Positions 6,653 to 14,223 of a stretch of DNA of 15,707 bases are shown here, in pieces (positions within the stretch are counted from its first letter, which is position 1; each line of letters begins with the position of its first letter). The position numbers and the translations under genes are program-made. This stretch comes from Alphaproteobacteria bacterium (GTDB lineage: Bacteria; Pseudomonadota; Alphaproteobacteria; Caulobacterales; Parvularculaceae). The notes under the pieces are model-generated. The model saw nothing but the letters and a program-made list of their open reading frames with translations, was not told the origin of the DNA and made no database searches. Location of the stretch: the NCBI GenBank assembly GCA_030428745.1, contig JAUIEG010000009.1, positions 1-15,707 of the forward strand, read 5' to 3'.

Positions 6653-8866
6653 ATGAAGATTTATAAGAATAACCTGTTAATGGCGGCAGGGCTCGTTGCG
6701 CTTTGCGCGCCGGTAGTCGCGCAAGCGGAAACCGACGACGTGATCGTCGTTACCGCGCAAAAACGCGAACAATCGTTGCAAGACACGCCGCTATCGGTCA
6801 GCGCGATCTCTGGCGACGACCTCGAGCGCATAGGCGCGGTCGAGTTCAACGATTATTTCCGCACCGTTCCGGGCGTCGCGGTGATCGATTACGGCCCTGG
6901 CAAGAAGCAATATATTGTCCGCGGCATCAACTCGAGCCGGCTGATCGAAGGCGGGCTCGTCGCGCAATATGTCGGCGAATTTCCGATCAGCGCCGGCACC
7001 CAGTCGGATGTGCGCCTTTACGATATTGAACGCGTGGAAGTGCTGCGCGGGCCGCAAGGTACGCTCTATGGTCGCGGCTCCATGGGCGGCACGGTGAAGA
7101 CCGTGTTACGCGAAGCGGACTCCACGAAATATGAAGGCTTCGTCGAAGGCCGTCTCAGCACGACCGACAAGGGCGGCGAAAACTATTTCATCAATGGCGG
7201 CGTCAATATTCCAGTGATCGAAGACAAGCTCGCCATCCGCGCTGTCGGCTATTTCGAGGACCTTAGCGGTTTTATCGATAATGCCGCGACCGGTGAAAAA
7301 GACATCAACTCAAGTGACGTACAGGGTGGGCGCGTGAATGTGCGCTGGACCCCGACCGACAATTTCGATCTCAGCTTTACAGCGCTATTCCAGGATCAGA
7401 CTTCCGACTCCCTCAATGAAGACACGCCGGGCTTTATGGCGCCGCCGTCGCCCTTGCCGCCGTTCCTGATGCGGCCCTGGTTCCCGGCAGGCGTCGTGCC
7501 GGGCGAGTTCGAGACGATCAAGGCGGTCAATGAATTCACCAAGGACCAGCTACAGATTTACAACCTGACCGGCAATCTTGATCTCGGCTTCGCCACGGTC
7601 ACGTCGTCTTCGACCTATTTCATTACTGATCGCATCGGCGAGCAGGATGTTGCTGAGCTTGAAGGCTACGGCGCGAAGATTTACAATTTCGGACACGACA
7701 AGACCTTTAGTCAGGAAGTTCGTGTGACATCGCAGCCGGGTGTGTTCGAATACACCATCGGCGGCTTCTTCCTGCATACGGGCGATGAATTCGGCGACAC
7801 CGGTCAGCAAGTTTATCTGCCTGACGAGTCGCTGTTCTTCGATCTCTTCACGAAGCTCGACTATACTGAATACGCTGCATTCGGCGAAGTGTATTTCCAT
7901 CTTACCGATACACTGACCGCGACAGCCGGCGGACGGATCGCCAAATACGACCGTACGGTTTCCACGACAGCCGACAATCCGGCGCCGTTCGATCCCAATC
8001 CGAACTCGCGCAATCAGATCGATCAGTCATCGGAAGTCTTCAAGGCGCAGCTCGCCTGGGAGCCGACCGAAGATGCGCTGATGTACGCCATGGTGGCGGA
8101 AGGCTTCCGGACCGGTGGTTTCAACGCCATCGCGCAAATCGATCCGACCGGATCTATTCCTTATGAGTTCGGTTCCGACTCTCTGCGCACTTATGAGATC
8201 GGCGCCAAGACGACCTGGTGGGACGGCCGGTTGACCGCGAATTTCGCGGCCTATTACACCGACTGGTCGGACGTCCAGGTGGGCACGCTGGGCGGGCCGC
8301 AGAACGCCTTCGTCTACACCAGCAATGCGGGTAAAGCGTCGGTTATCGGCATTGAAGGCGAACTGAACGCCGAGATCACGGAAAATCTAAGTCTCGCCGG
8401 AACGTTCTCCATTCAGCAAGCGGAGATCGACGAAGACCAGCCGGGCTCGTGCACAGCCGATGAACGCGCCAGCATGAATCCGAGCTGCGCATTCGGGCCG
8501 GGCAGTTTCCCGGGCCTTGCTGGCGATCGACTTCCGCTGGTGCCGGAACAGACTTTCTCGTTGCAGGCGCATTACCGTGCGCCGTTGGGCGAGGGGATGA
8601 CCGCGTTCTTCACGCCGATCTTCTCCTATACGGGGGGCAGCTACACCCTGTTCCGTCCTGAAGATCCGCTGAACCGGAAAAATGGCGCCTACACGCTGCT
8701 CAATCTTCGCGCTGGCGTTGAGTTCGACGACTGGACGGCGACGCTGTTCGTTCAGAACGCCACCAACAAACGCGCGCGTCTTCTGGTCAACAACATCAGC
8801 GGTTTTGACAAGGTCAATGTCAACCGTCCGAGAACGATCGGGATCAGCTTGCGCAAGGATTTCTAG
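6653..8866 (+). CDS. TonB-dependent outer-membrane receptor
   Basis: The protein has 737 residues. A signal peptide spans residues 1-25, with likely cleavage after V-A-Q-A. It is followed by a TonB-box-like D-D-V-I-V-V-T-A-Q (28-36), a plug domain (about 40-155) with R-V-E-V-L-R-G-P-Q-G-T-L-Y-G-R, and a long beta-barrel ending in aromatic F, as outer-membrane proteins do. It would import a substrate into the periplasm using TonB-ExbBD energy. The start at 6653 is chosen for GAGGGG upstream and the signal peptide directly after; a frame extension back to 6557 would run through operator copy C and is rejected. The gene is alone in its transcription unit, between a terminator and two downstream hairpins. 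It shares its operator with the exported amidohydrolase and serine hydrolase, which suggests their substrate is its cargo (inference). Siderophore receptors usually show other neighbours. Confidence 0.93.
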   Translation: MKIYKNNLLMAAGLVALCAPVVAQAETDDVIVVTAQKREQSLQDTPLSVSAISGDDLERIGAVEFNDYFRTVPGVAVIDYGPGKKQYIVRGINSSRLIEGGLVAQYVGEFPISAGTQSDVRLYDIERVEVLRGPQGTLYGRGSMGGTVKTVLREADSTKYEGFVEGRLSTTDKGGENYFINGGVNIPVIEDKLAIRAVGYFEDLSGFIDNAATGEKDINSSDVQGGRVNVRWTPTDNFDLSFTALFQDQTSDSLNEDTPGFMAPPSPLPPFLMRPWFPAGVVPGEFETIKAVNEFTKDQLQIYNLTGNLDLGFATVTSSSTYFITDRIGEQDVAELEGYGAKIYNFGHDKTFSQEVRVTSQPGVFEYTIGGFFLHTGDEFGDTGQQVYLPDESLFFDLFTKLDYTEYAAFGEVYFHLTDTLTATAGGRIAKYDRTVSTTADNPAPFDPNPNSRNQIDQSSEVFKAQLAWEPTEDALMYAMVAEGFRTGGFNAIAQIDPTGSIPYEFGSDSLRTYEIGAKTTWWDGRLTANFAAYYTDWSDVQVGTLGGPQNAFVYTSNAGKASVIGIEGELNAEITENLSLAGTFSIQQAEIDEDQPGSCTADERASMNPSCAFGPGSFPGLAGDRLPLVPEQTFSLQAHYRAPLGEGMTAFFTPIFSYTGGSYTLFRPEDPLNRKNGAYTLLNLRAGVEFDDWTATLFVQNATNKRARLLVNNISGFDKVNVNRPRTIGISLRKDF

Positions 8867-8889
8867 GGCCCGCGTCCTCGCCAATTCCA

Positions 8890-8911
8890 CCGGAGCGCAT
8901 GCGCGCTCCGG
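8890..8911 (+). terminator. GC-rich hairpin downstream of the TonB receptor
   Basis: CCGGAGCGC, loop ATGC, GCGCTCCGG form a perfect 9-base stem starting 24 bases after the receptor stop. Only a short T run (CCTTT) follows, so it may end transcription weakly or stabilise the messenger 3' end ahead of the stronger hairpin downstream. Confidence 0.6.
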
Positions 8912-8950
8912 CCTTTCGCCCGCACACACGGGGGCGTGCTGTCAACAAGG

Positions 8951-8985
8951 CCCCCGCTTCGGTTCAATCCGAAGCGGGGGGTTTT
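8951..8985 (+). terminator. Strong rho-independent terminator downstream of the TonB receptor
   Basis: CCCCCGCTTCGG (8951-8962), loop TTCAAT, CCGAAGCGGGGG (8969-8980) form a perfect 12-base stem followed by GTTTT. It is the main candidate for ending the receptor transcript and insulates the MarR gene. Nothing else recognisable lies between here and about 9130. Confidence 0.8.
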
Positions 8986-9133
8986 GCATGAGCGCCGTTA
9001 GACTTTATTGTAAAGAACCTACTTGCGTAAGCGTAGATGTGGAGGATGGATGATCAGGATTGAGTCTGTTTTTAACAACTTCCCTCTCGCCATGAGGCGG
9101 GGATCGCGGTAACACGGCGCAACAAAAAGCATC

Positions 9134-9145
9134 GTGCACATGCAC
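9134..9145 (+). promoter_or_regulatory. Small dyad upstream of the MarR gene
   Basis: GTGCA-CA-TGCAC is an inverted repeat with 5-base arms, 21 bases before the ATG at 9167. MarR proteins commonly bind dyads in their own control region, so this is a candidate autoregulatory site. The arms are short and could be chance. The rest of the 8986-9166 gap holds no exact copy of the shared operator element. Confidence 0.25.
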
Positions 9146-9166
9146 GCAACCATGTGACCAAGGACT

Positions 9167-9703
9167 ATGACAGGACGCAGCTTGAAAACCGCCAAAGTAA
9201 AAACAAAATCGGCTAAACGCGCGCCCGCGAAATCCCAAGCCGTCAGCGTGTCTGAAGAAGAGGCGCCGGCCGTTGTCGATTTCGGTTCGTTGCCGACGCT
9301 GGTCGGGTACCGGGTGAGGCGCGCGGGAAGCGTCCTGTTTCAGACTTTCAGCGAAGCCTTACGTGAGGAGCAACTTGCGCCAGGACAATACAGTGTGCTG
9401 TTGCTGATCGGCCTCAATCCGGGCCTCAGCCAGATGCGCCTGGCGGAAGCGACCGGCATCGACCGTTCCACCATCGTGCCGATCATCAGTCGTTTTGTAA
9501 AAATGGGCTGGGTGCGACGTGTGCGCCGCAAAGAAGACCGTCGGGTCTATTCTTTGCGCTTGACGGCGGCCGGAGAGGCGTTGATCGCCGCCTGCCGGCC
9601 GAAAGTCGAGGAGCACGAAAGAAATTTCGCCGGCGTGCTGACGAAGGCGGAAAAGAAAACCCTCATTGAGTTGCTCGCGCGCCTGACCGGCGACGAAATC
9701 TGA
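9167..9703 (+). CDS. MarR-family transcriptional regulator
   Basis: The protein has 178 residues. A Lys/Ala-rich, probably unstructured tail (about 1-35) precedes the winged helix-turn-helix domain: recognition region L-A-E-A-T-G-I-D-R-S-T-I-V-P-I-I-S-R (92-109), then the wing R-K-E-D-R-R-V-Y-S-L-R-L-T (121-133) with the D-R-R signature. MarR proteins are dimeric repressors or activators, usually released by small aromatic or acidic ligands. The ATG at 9167 has AGGA only 2 bases away, which is too close. A TTG at 9182 has AGGA 6 bases upstream and may be the true start, giving 173 residues. It is the only regulator in the window and converges with the class III aminotransferase, stop to stop 7 bases apart. 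It is the leading but unproven candidate for binding the shared TGGTAATGCAAAC element. Confidence 0.88.
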   Translation: MTGRSLKTAKVKTKSAKRAPAKSQAVSVSEEEAPAVVDFGSLPTLVGYRVRRAGSVLFQTFSEALREEQLAPGQYSVLLLIGLNPGLSQMRLAEATGIDRSTIVPIISRFVKMGWVRRVRRKEDRRVYSLRLTAAGEALIAACRPKVEEHERNFAGVLTKAEKKTLIELLARLTGDEI

Positions 9704-9710
9704 CCGGCGC

Positions 9711-11045
9711 CTAGCGGGGAAGTAGATTTTCCGCCGCAAGCATCCTACCGGCTTCGACGAGCGCGGCGCATAATGTTTCAATGTCGGCTTCTTCATGCGC
9801 AGCGCTCAACAAGCCGCTGCAGCGCGTATTTACGTCGACGCCGAGCACATTGAGCGCCATGCGCAGCCGGTTGGTCACAGGCTGCGGGCGGGGAAGGTAA
9901 TCCTTGTAGGTCATATCTGCGCCAGGCGATGGGGTAAACAACACATGGAAAATCGAAAACGCGCCGTAAAAATGAAACGGCAGGTTTTCCGCGCGCGCGG
10001 TTTCGTTGAGTCGGCGACGGGCCAGGTCGCCCAGCGCATTGACCTTGTCGCATGCATTTGTGCGCTCCAGCTCTGCGAGCATGGCGAGACCGGAGGCCAT
10101 GGAGACCGGATTGCCGGTGAAGGTGCCCTGATGCAACACTTTCGGCTTGCCGCCCCGGCGCGCCGGATCTGGGGATAAAAGGTCAAGAATATCGGCCCGG
10201 CCCGTCACGGCGCCGCCCGGCAGTCCGCCGCACAGGATTTTAGCCAGTGTCGTCAGGTCGGGCTTCAGACCGTATACAGATTGTGCGCCTCCCGGCGCGA
10301 CACGAAAGCCGCTCAACACTTCGTCGAGTATGAATAACGCACCTGTGTTTTTCGCAGCCGCCTCGACTTTGTGCAGGAAATCGGGGTTGAGCGGGACGAC
10401 GCCGAAATGCGTTCCGACGGGTTCGATTAGGAAGCCGGCGATATCGCCGCCGAAACGGGCGACCGCATCGGCGAGCGCGTTTTCGTCGCCCGGCGGCAAC
10501 AGAACGGTCTCCTCGGCAATCGCGCTCAAGACGCCGGGCGCCGGTGAGCCGTCGAATTCCCCCGCATAGCCGGACGCTGCGTGATCGTGCCAGCCATGAT
10601 AGTGGCTGGCGAAGCGCACGATTTTCTCGCGGCCCGTTGCTGCGCGCGCAAGGCGAATCGCGAGCAGGGTGGCTTCCGTGCCTGAGCCGGTGAAACGCAC
10701 GCGTTCAGCCGAGGGGACGAGACGAATGATCTCACGCGCCAGATCGATTTCCAGCGGCTGATTAGCCGCGAATTGAACGCCCCGCCCGAGTGCGGTCTGC
10801 GCCGCTTCGACAATGGCGGGGGGGCAATGCCCCAGCAGGTTTGCGCCATGACCGCCGAAAAAGTCGAGATACTCGTTGCCGTCCACATCCCATTTGCGGG
10901 CGCCTTCGGCTGCGTTCACATAGATGCCGTAAGGGTCGAAGATGCGCGTATCGGTGACGACGCCGCCCGGCAGGAAGTCGGGCGCTGTTTTGGCGAGGCT
11001 CGCGGAACCACGAGTCCTCGCCAGATATTGCTCAAGAATGGTCAC
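9711..11045 (-). CDS. Class III aminotransferase, glutamate-1-semialdehyde aminomutase-like
   Basis: Counted from GTG at 11045 the protein has 444 residues, typical for fold-type I class III PLP enzymes. Visible motifs are G-S-G-T-E-A (120-125, phosphate binding), S-H-Y-H-G-W-H-D (147-154), F-I-L-D-E-V-L-S-G-F-R (D241 contacts the PLP nitrogen), the PLP lysine K269 in L-A-K-I-L-C-G-G-L-P-G-G-A, and H-Q-G-T-F-T-G-N-P (305-313). The H-Y-H-G-W-H-D and G-G-L-P-G-G-A stretches place it near HemL, but the context argues against haem synthesis. Known relatives include omega-amino-acid, beta-amino-acid and D-amino-acid aminotransferases, so one of these is likely. Start: GTG at 11045 lies 7 bases after the serine hydrolase stop with AGAG upstream. 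A TTG at 11081 would overlap the preceding gene by 29 bases and has a badly spaced site. It is the second gene of that operon. Confidence 0.85.
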   Translation of the reverse strand: MTILEQYLARTRGSASLAKTAPDFLPGGVVTDTRIFDPYGIYVNAAEGARKWDVDGNEYLDFFGGHGANLLGHCPPAIVEAAQTALGRGVQFAANQPLEIDLAREIIRLVPSAERVRFTGSGTEATLLAIRLARAATGREKIVRFASHYHGWHDHAASGYAGEFDGSPAPGVLSAIAEETVLLPPGDENALADAVARFGGDIAGFLIEPVGTHFGVVPLNPDFLHKVEAAAKNTGALFILDEVLSGFRVAPGGAQSVYGLKPDLTTLAKILCGGLPGGAVTGRADILDLLSPDPARRGGKPKVLHQGTFTGNPVSMASGLAMLAELERTNACDKVNALGDLARRRLNETARAENLPFHFYGAFSIFHVLFTPSPGADMTYKDYLPRPQPVTNRLRMALNVLGVDVNTRCSGLLSAAHEEADIETLCAALVEAGRMLAAENLLPR

Positions 11046-11052
11046 AGATGCT

Positions 11053-12354
11053 CTAGCGTTTGGGCGGTTTATATCCGGCAAGCTCCAGCATTTTGTCGAT
11101 CGCGACGTGGCTGCCCCAATCGATGTTGGAAAAGACGATCAGCTCATAACCGTCGGGATAGGACAGGGTCATGGTGCTGATGCCTAGAAAGCCGCCGCTA
11201 TGGCCGTACGCTCCATCGACGAGCTGCATGCCGTAACCATATTCCGGCGACATCGGCTTCGGACTCGTGAGCAGGGCGACGGTTTCCTTGCTGACGAGAT
11301 CGCCGCGTTTCAACGCTTCAAGAAAGCTCAGCATGTCGAGCACGCTGGAGAAGGAGCCGCCGCCGGGGCCGCCCCGCACCACATGGTCGAGGATATTGTT
11401 GGTGAATATAGGATTGTAGCTATTGGCGAGCCGTGTGCGCTCCGCCATCACTGTGACCATGGTTCTGTAATCGGGATTTTTCGGCGGATTGCCGTTCGGC
11501 AACTCACGATCAGGTTTGCGCGCATAGCCTTGCGCATAACCATGATTGACATGATCGAGATCAAGCGGCGCCGTGCGCGTCATCCCGGCGGGAATGAAAA
11601 TGTGTTCCTTGATATAGTCAGGATAATCCTGGCCCGTGACCGATTCAATGATCGCGCCCAGCAGCAGGAAGCCCGTATTGCTGTAGGACCATTGGCTGCC
11701 TGGCTCAAAGGAAAGCACGCTGTCGACCACAAGCGGCTTGAAGTCTTTCACTTCTCGGAACAACAGACGCGAGGATTCGATATAGCGTTCGTTGAAATAG
11801 TCTGACAGTCCACCCGTATGGCTTAGGAGGTTTGAGACGGTGATTTTTTTCGCGATCTCGGGATCGAGCCATGTTTCGTCGAGAAACTTGTCGATCGTAT
11901 CGTCATAGGACAGCCGGCCCTGTTCAACGAGCTGCGCGATAGAGACGGCGGTGAACATTTTGCCGGCGGAAGCGAGGTTGAACTGGGTGCCGACGGTATT
12001 GGGAACCGAATATTCCCGGCTCGCCGCGCCATAGGCGCCCTGGAACACCGGACGGCCGTCCTTCGCGATGAGAACCGCGCCGGAGAAAAGATTGTCCGCC
12101 GCCAACGCCTTGAACGCGGTGTCGAGCTCTTCATCTGTGCGCGCACAGGGGCCATCGAACAAAGCGGAAGGGATGGATTGCGACGCTTCTAGCGAGCCGC
12201 GGCAGGCGGCGGAAACAGAAGGATTTGTGTTTTTTGCGCCTGCGGCCATGGTTGTTACCGGAAAGAGACATGCGGTTGAAAGAACGAGGGCGGAAAGAAA
12301 GCGCGCCTTGTTGCGGCGGCTGCGAAAGGTCTGCGTTGTAGTCTGGCTTTTCAT
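11053..12354 (-). CDS. Exported serine hydrolase, beta-lactamase/D-alanyl-D-alanine carboxypeptidase-like
   Basis: The protein has 433 residues. It begins with a positively charged stretch and hydrophobic signal segment (about 15-38, cleavage likely near M-A-A), so it acts in the periplasm or outside. The catalytic set is complete: S129-A-G-K132 (S-x-x-K), Y224-S-N226 (Y-x-N), and H385-S-G387 in place of K-T-G, as in the CubicO/class C group. L-L-S-H-T-G-G-L (176-183) is also diagnostic. Members hydrolyse D-Ala-D-Ala peptides, D-amino-acid amides, esters or beta-lactams; the exact substrate cannot be read from these motifs. The start at 12354 has AGGAA just upstream; the ATG 12 bases earlier lacks a site. 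It leads an operon with the class III aminotransferase, divergent from the amidohydrolase, with operator copy D 54 bases upstream. It differs clearly from the serine hydrolase at the left edge and lacks its C-terminal barrels. Confidence 0.9.
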   Translation of the reverse strand: MKSQTTTQTFRSRRNKARFLSALVLSTACLFPVTTMAAGAKNTNPSVSAACRGSLEASQSIPSALFDGPCARTDEELDTAFKALAADNLFSGAVLIAKDGRPVFQGAYGAASREYSVPNTVGTQFNLASAGKMFTAVSIAQLVEQGRLSYDDTIDKFLDETWLDPEIAKKITVSNLLSHTGGLSDYFNERYIESSRLLFREVKDFKPLVVDSVLSFEPGSQWSYSNTGFLLLGAIIESVTGQDYPDYIKEHIFIPAGMTRTAPLDLDHVNHGYAQGYARKPDRELPNGNPPKNPDYRTMVTVMAERTRLANSYNPIFTNNILDHVVRGGPGGGSFSSVLDMLSFLEALKRGDLVSKETVALLTSPKPMSPEYGYGMQLVDGAYGHSGGFLGISTMTLSYPDGYELIVFSNIDWGSHVAIDKMLELAGYKPPKR

Positions 12355-12407
12355 TGGGTTCCTCATGGATGCGTTGCGCCCGCACAGGTATGGTATCGCT
12401 TGATAGG

Positions 12408-12422
12408 TGGTAATGCAAACAA
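12408..12422 (+). promoter_or_regulatory. Shared operator element, copy D
   Basis: TGGTAATGCAAACAA is identical to copies A and E over 15 bases. It lies 54 bases upstream of the serine hydrolase start at 12354. On the minus strand TTGCAT (12418-12413) is 17 bases from TACCAT (12395-12390), so it may overlap the -35 of that promoter. Copy E is 93 bases away in the same divergent region. Confidence 0.75.
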
Positions 12423-12449
12423 TTAAACGTCAACCTCCCATCGTTTAAT
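12422..12449. repeat. Inverted repeat between operator copies D and E
   Basis: ATTAAACG (12422-12429) and CGTTTAAT (12442-12449) are perfect inverted 8-base arms around 12 bases. The left arm overlaps the end of copy D by one base. No T run follows, so a terminator is unlikely; it may be a second protein-binding site in the divergent control region. Confidence 0.4.
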
Positions 12450-12500
12450 CGCATTTTCGCGCGCATCCTTCATCCGCTCGGTTGATTTTGATAAAAAAGA

Positions 12501-12515
12501 TGGTAATGCAAACAA
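12501..12515 (+). promoter_or_regulatory. Shared operator element, copy E, amidohydrolase promoter
   Basis: TGGTAATGCAAACAA is an exact copy, 48 bases before the amidohydrolase start at 12563. A -10-like GATAAA (12490-12495) lies 5 bases upstream, so the element would cover the transcription start, a classical repressor position. The same arrangement is seen at copy B. Confidence 0.75.
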
Positions 12516-12562
12516 TATTGCGCAGCCCGCGCCGGCAAGCGGGTAATAGGAAAGGGCGCTCA

Positions 12563-14212
12563 ATGGGATTCAAGACTTATACGGCTTTCGCCGCCGCCGC
12601 GTCGCTGTTCATGGCGGCCCCGGCATATGCGCAGGATGCGGATATTCTGCTTGTCGGCGGCGACATTGTCGACGGTCGTGGCAAAGCCCCGAAGCGCGCC
12701 GACATCGCCATCAAGGGCGATCGCATTGTCGCTATTGGAAAAAATCTGAAAATCGATGCAGCACAGACCTTGGACGTCAGTGGACTGACGGTTTCACCTG
12801 GCGCCATCGATCTGCACAATCATTCCGAATATGCTTTCGGCTCCGTCGAGGGGGCCAATCTCAGCGAAGAGACGTTGCGCCAGTGCGTGACGACCATCGT
12901 GATCGGACCGGACGGCTCTTACGATCCGGAAAGACTGCGCGGCATTTTCAAGACTATCGGCGAGATCGGCTCTGGCGTGAATGTCGCCTTTTTCGTCGGT
13001 CACAACGGCATCCGTGAGAAAGTGATGGGCGATCGCCAGAATCGTGCGCCTTTGAAAGATGAGCTGGCGCAGATGGCCGCGCTCGCCGATGAAGGGATGA
13101 AAATGGGCGCCGTCGGCGTCGCCACGGGGCTTATGTATTCGCCGGGCATTTTCAGCGAAACCGACGAAGTGGTCGCGCTGGCGAAAATGGCGGCGCCTTA
13201 TGGCGGCGTTTACAGCAGCCATGTGCGCGATCCGCATAGCGCTCTGTTACAGTCGAACTGGGAAGCGATCGAAATCGGCCGCCAGGCGGGCGTGCCCGTC
13301 AATCTCACCCATCTGACGACGCCGGGCAAACATCATCGTGGTTTGATGAAAGCGGTGATTGAGCAGGTCGAGGACGCCAATCGCGACGGAATCCGGGTTG
13401 TGGCTGATCAATATCCCTATCCGGCGGTGGCGACAGTGAAGCTGTGGGACGTTCTGTCCTTTCCCGAGGGCGTTTCGGTTTCAAGCCTGGCCGAGGTGCG
13501 CGCGTTGTTGCGCGATCCGGTTGAGCGCGCGCGCCTTCAGCATGAGACCACTACCGGCGGCGCTGACGGCTTCAGCCATTATAAGGCCTCCGGCCCGTCT
13601 TCGCTTTACATTCTCGATTGTCCGGACTGTGAGCAATATGAGATGCGCTTTATTTCCGAAGTTGCGGCGGACAAGAATATCGACGGCTTTGAAGCTGTGG
13701 CTGAACTGCTGATGGAGGCGCAGGGCGATGTGATTATCAGTGTCGGCGGCTTTTATGAAGAAGACATGGTCGACCTACTGAAACAGCCCTGGGCGATGGT
13801 GGCGAGCGACGCCTATCCGAAATTCGACGAGGCGAGCGTCGTACATCCGCGCGCTTATGGAACTTTCCCGCGCATTTTCGGAAAATATGTTCGCGAGGAG
13901 GGCGTTTTGTCTCTCGGCGATGCGGTCCGTAAAATGACGTCAGCGCCGGCGGAGTTTACGGGGTTGAAAGACCGCGGGCGTATCGAAGAAGGGGCCTATG
14001 CGGATCTGTGTGTGTTCGACGCTGACACTATCGTTGACCGCTCGACCTGGGCAGAGCCGATGTTGATGCCGGTCGGCGTTGAGCATGTGCTGGTCAACGG
14101 CGCATTCGCCATTCGTGACGGCGAAGCGACGGGGGACACCCATGGCGTCATCGTTAAGCGTGAGATGAAAACGTCGGCCGTGCCGCCGAAACACAAAAAA
14201 CACAGCAAATAA
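12563..14212 (+). CDS. Exported amidohydrolase, N-acyl-D-amino-acid deacylase (D-aminoacylase)-like
   Basis: The protein has 549 residues. A signal peptide (1-23, A-Y-A | Q-D) indicates export. The amidohydrolase barrel shows D83-L-H85-N-H87, and further probable metal ligands H220 (Y-S-S-H-V-R-D), H250 (L-T-H-L-T-T-P-G) and D416 (V-A-S-D-A-Y). Segments matching D-aminoacylases are D-Q-Y-P-Y-P-A (282-288), G-L-M-Y-S-P-G (189-195) and H-P-R-A-Y-G-T-F-P-R (428-437). The family removes acyl groups from N-acyl-D-amino acids. The N-C-G stretch that carries the cysteine metal ligand in characterised D-aminoacylases appears here as G-P-D-G (115-118) without Cys, so the metal site may differ. The C-terminus is a Lys/His-rich tail. 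The start has AGGAAAGGG upstream; the earlier in-frame ATG at 12482 would include operator E. The dipeptide epimerase follows after 11 bases, suggesting the products are short peptides or amino acids needing epimerisation. Confidence 0.88.
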   Translation: MGFKTYTAFAAAASLFMAAPAYAQDADILLVGGDIVDGRGKAPKRADIAIKGDRIVAIGKNLKIDAAQTLDVSGLTVSPGAIDLHNHSEYAFGSVEGANLSEETLRQCVTTIVIGPDGSYDPERLRGIFKTIGEIGSGVNVAFFVGHNGIREKVMGDRQNRAPLKDELAQMAALADEGMKMGAVGVATGLMYSPGIFSETDEVVALAKMAAPYGGVYSSHVRDPHSALLQSNWEAIEIGRQAGVPVNLTHLTTPGKHHRGLMKAVIEQVEDANRDGIRVVADQYPYPAVATVKLWDVLSFPEGVSVSSLAEVRALLRDPVERARLQHETTTGGADGFSHYKASGPSSLYILDCPDCEQYEMRFISEVAADKNIDGFEAVAELLMEAQGDVIISVGGFYEEDMVDLLKQPWAMVASDAYPKFDEASVVHPRAYGTFPRIFGKYVREEGVLSLGDAVRKMTSAPAEFTGLKDRGRIEEGAYADLCVFDADTIVDRSTWAEPMLMPVGVEHVLVNGAFAIRDGEATGDTHGVIVKREMKTSAVPPKHKKHSK

Positions 14213-14223
14213 CCGGGGTTGCG

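Noticed and set aside
8988..9053. Small open frame of 21 codons after the receptor terminator
   Set aside because: Starts directly after a terminator hairpin with no ribosome site and encodes nothing recognisable.
9711..11045. Calling the class III aminotransferase hemL
   Set aside because: The motifs fit the broad family, but its operon with an exported serine hydrolase and the shared operator do not suit haem synthesis.
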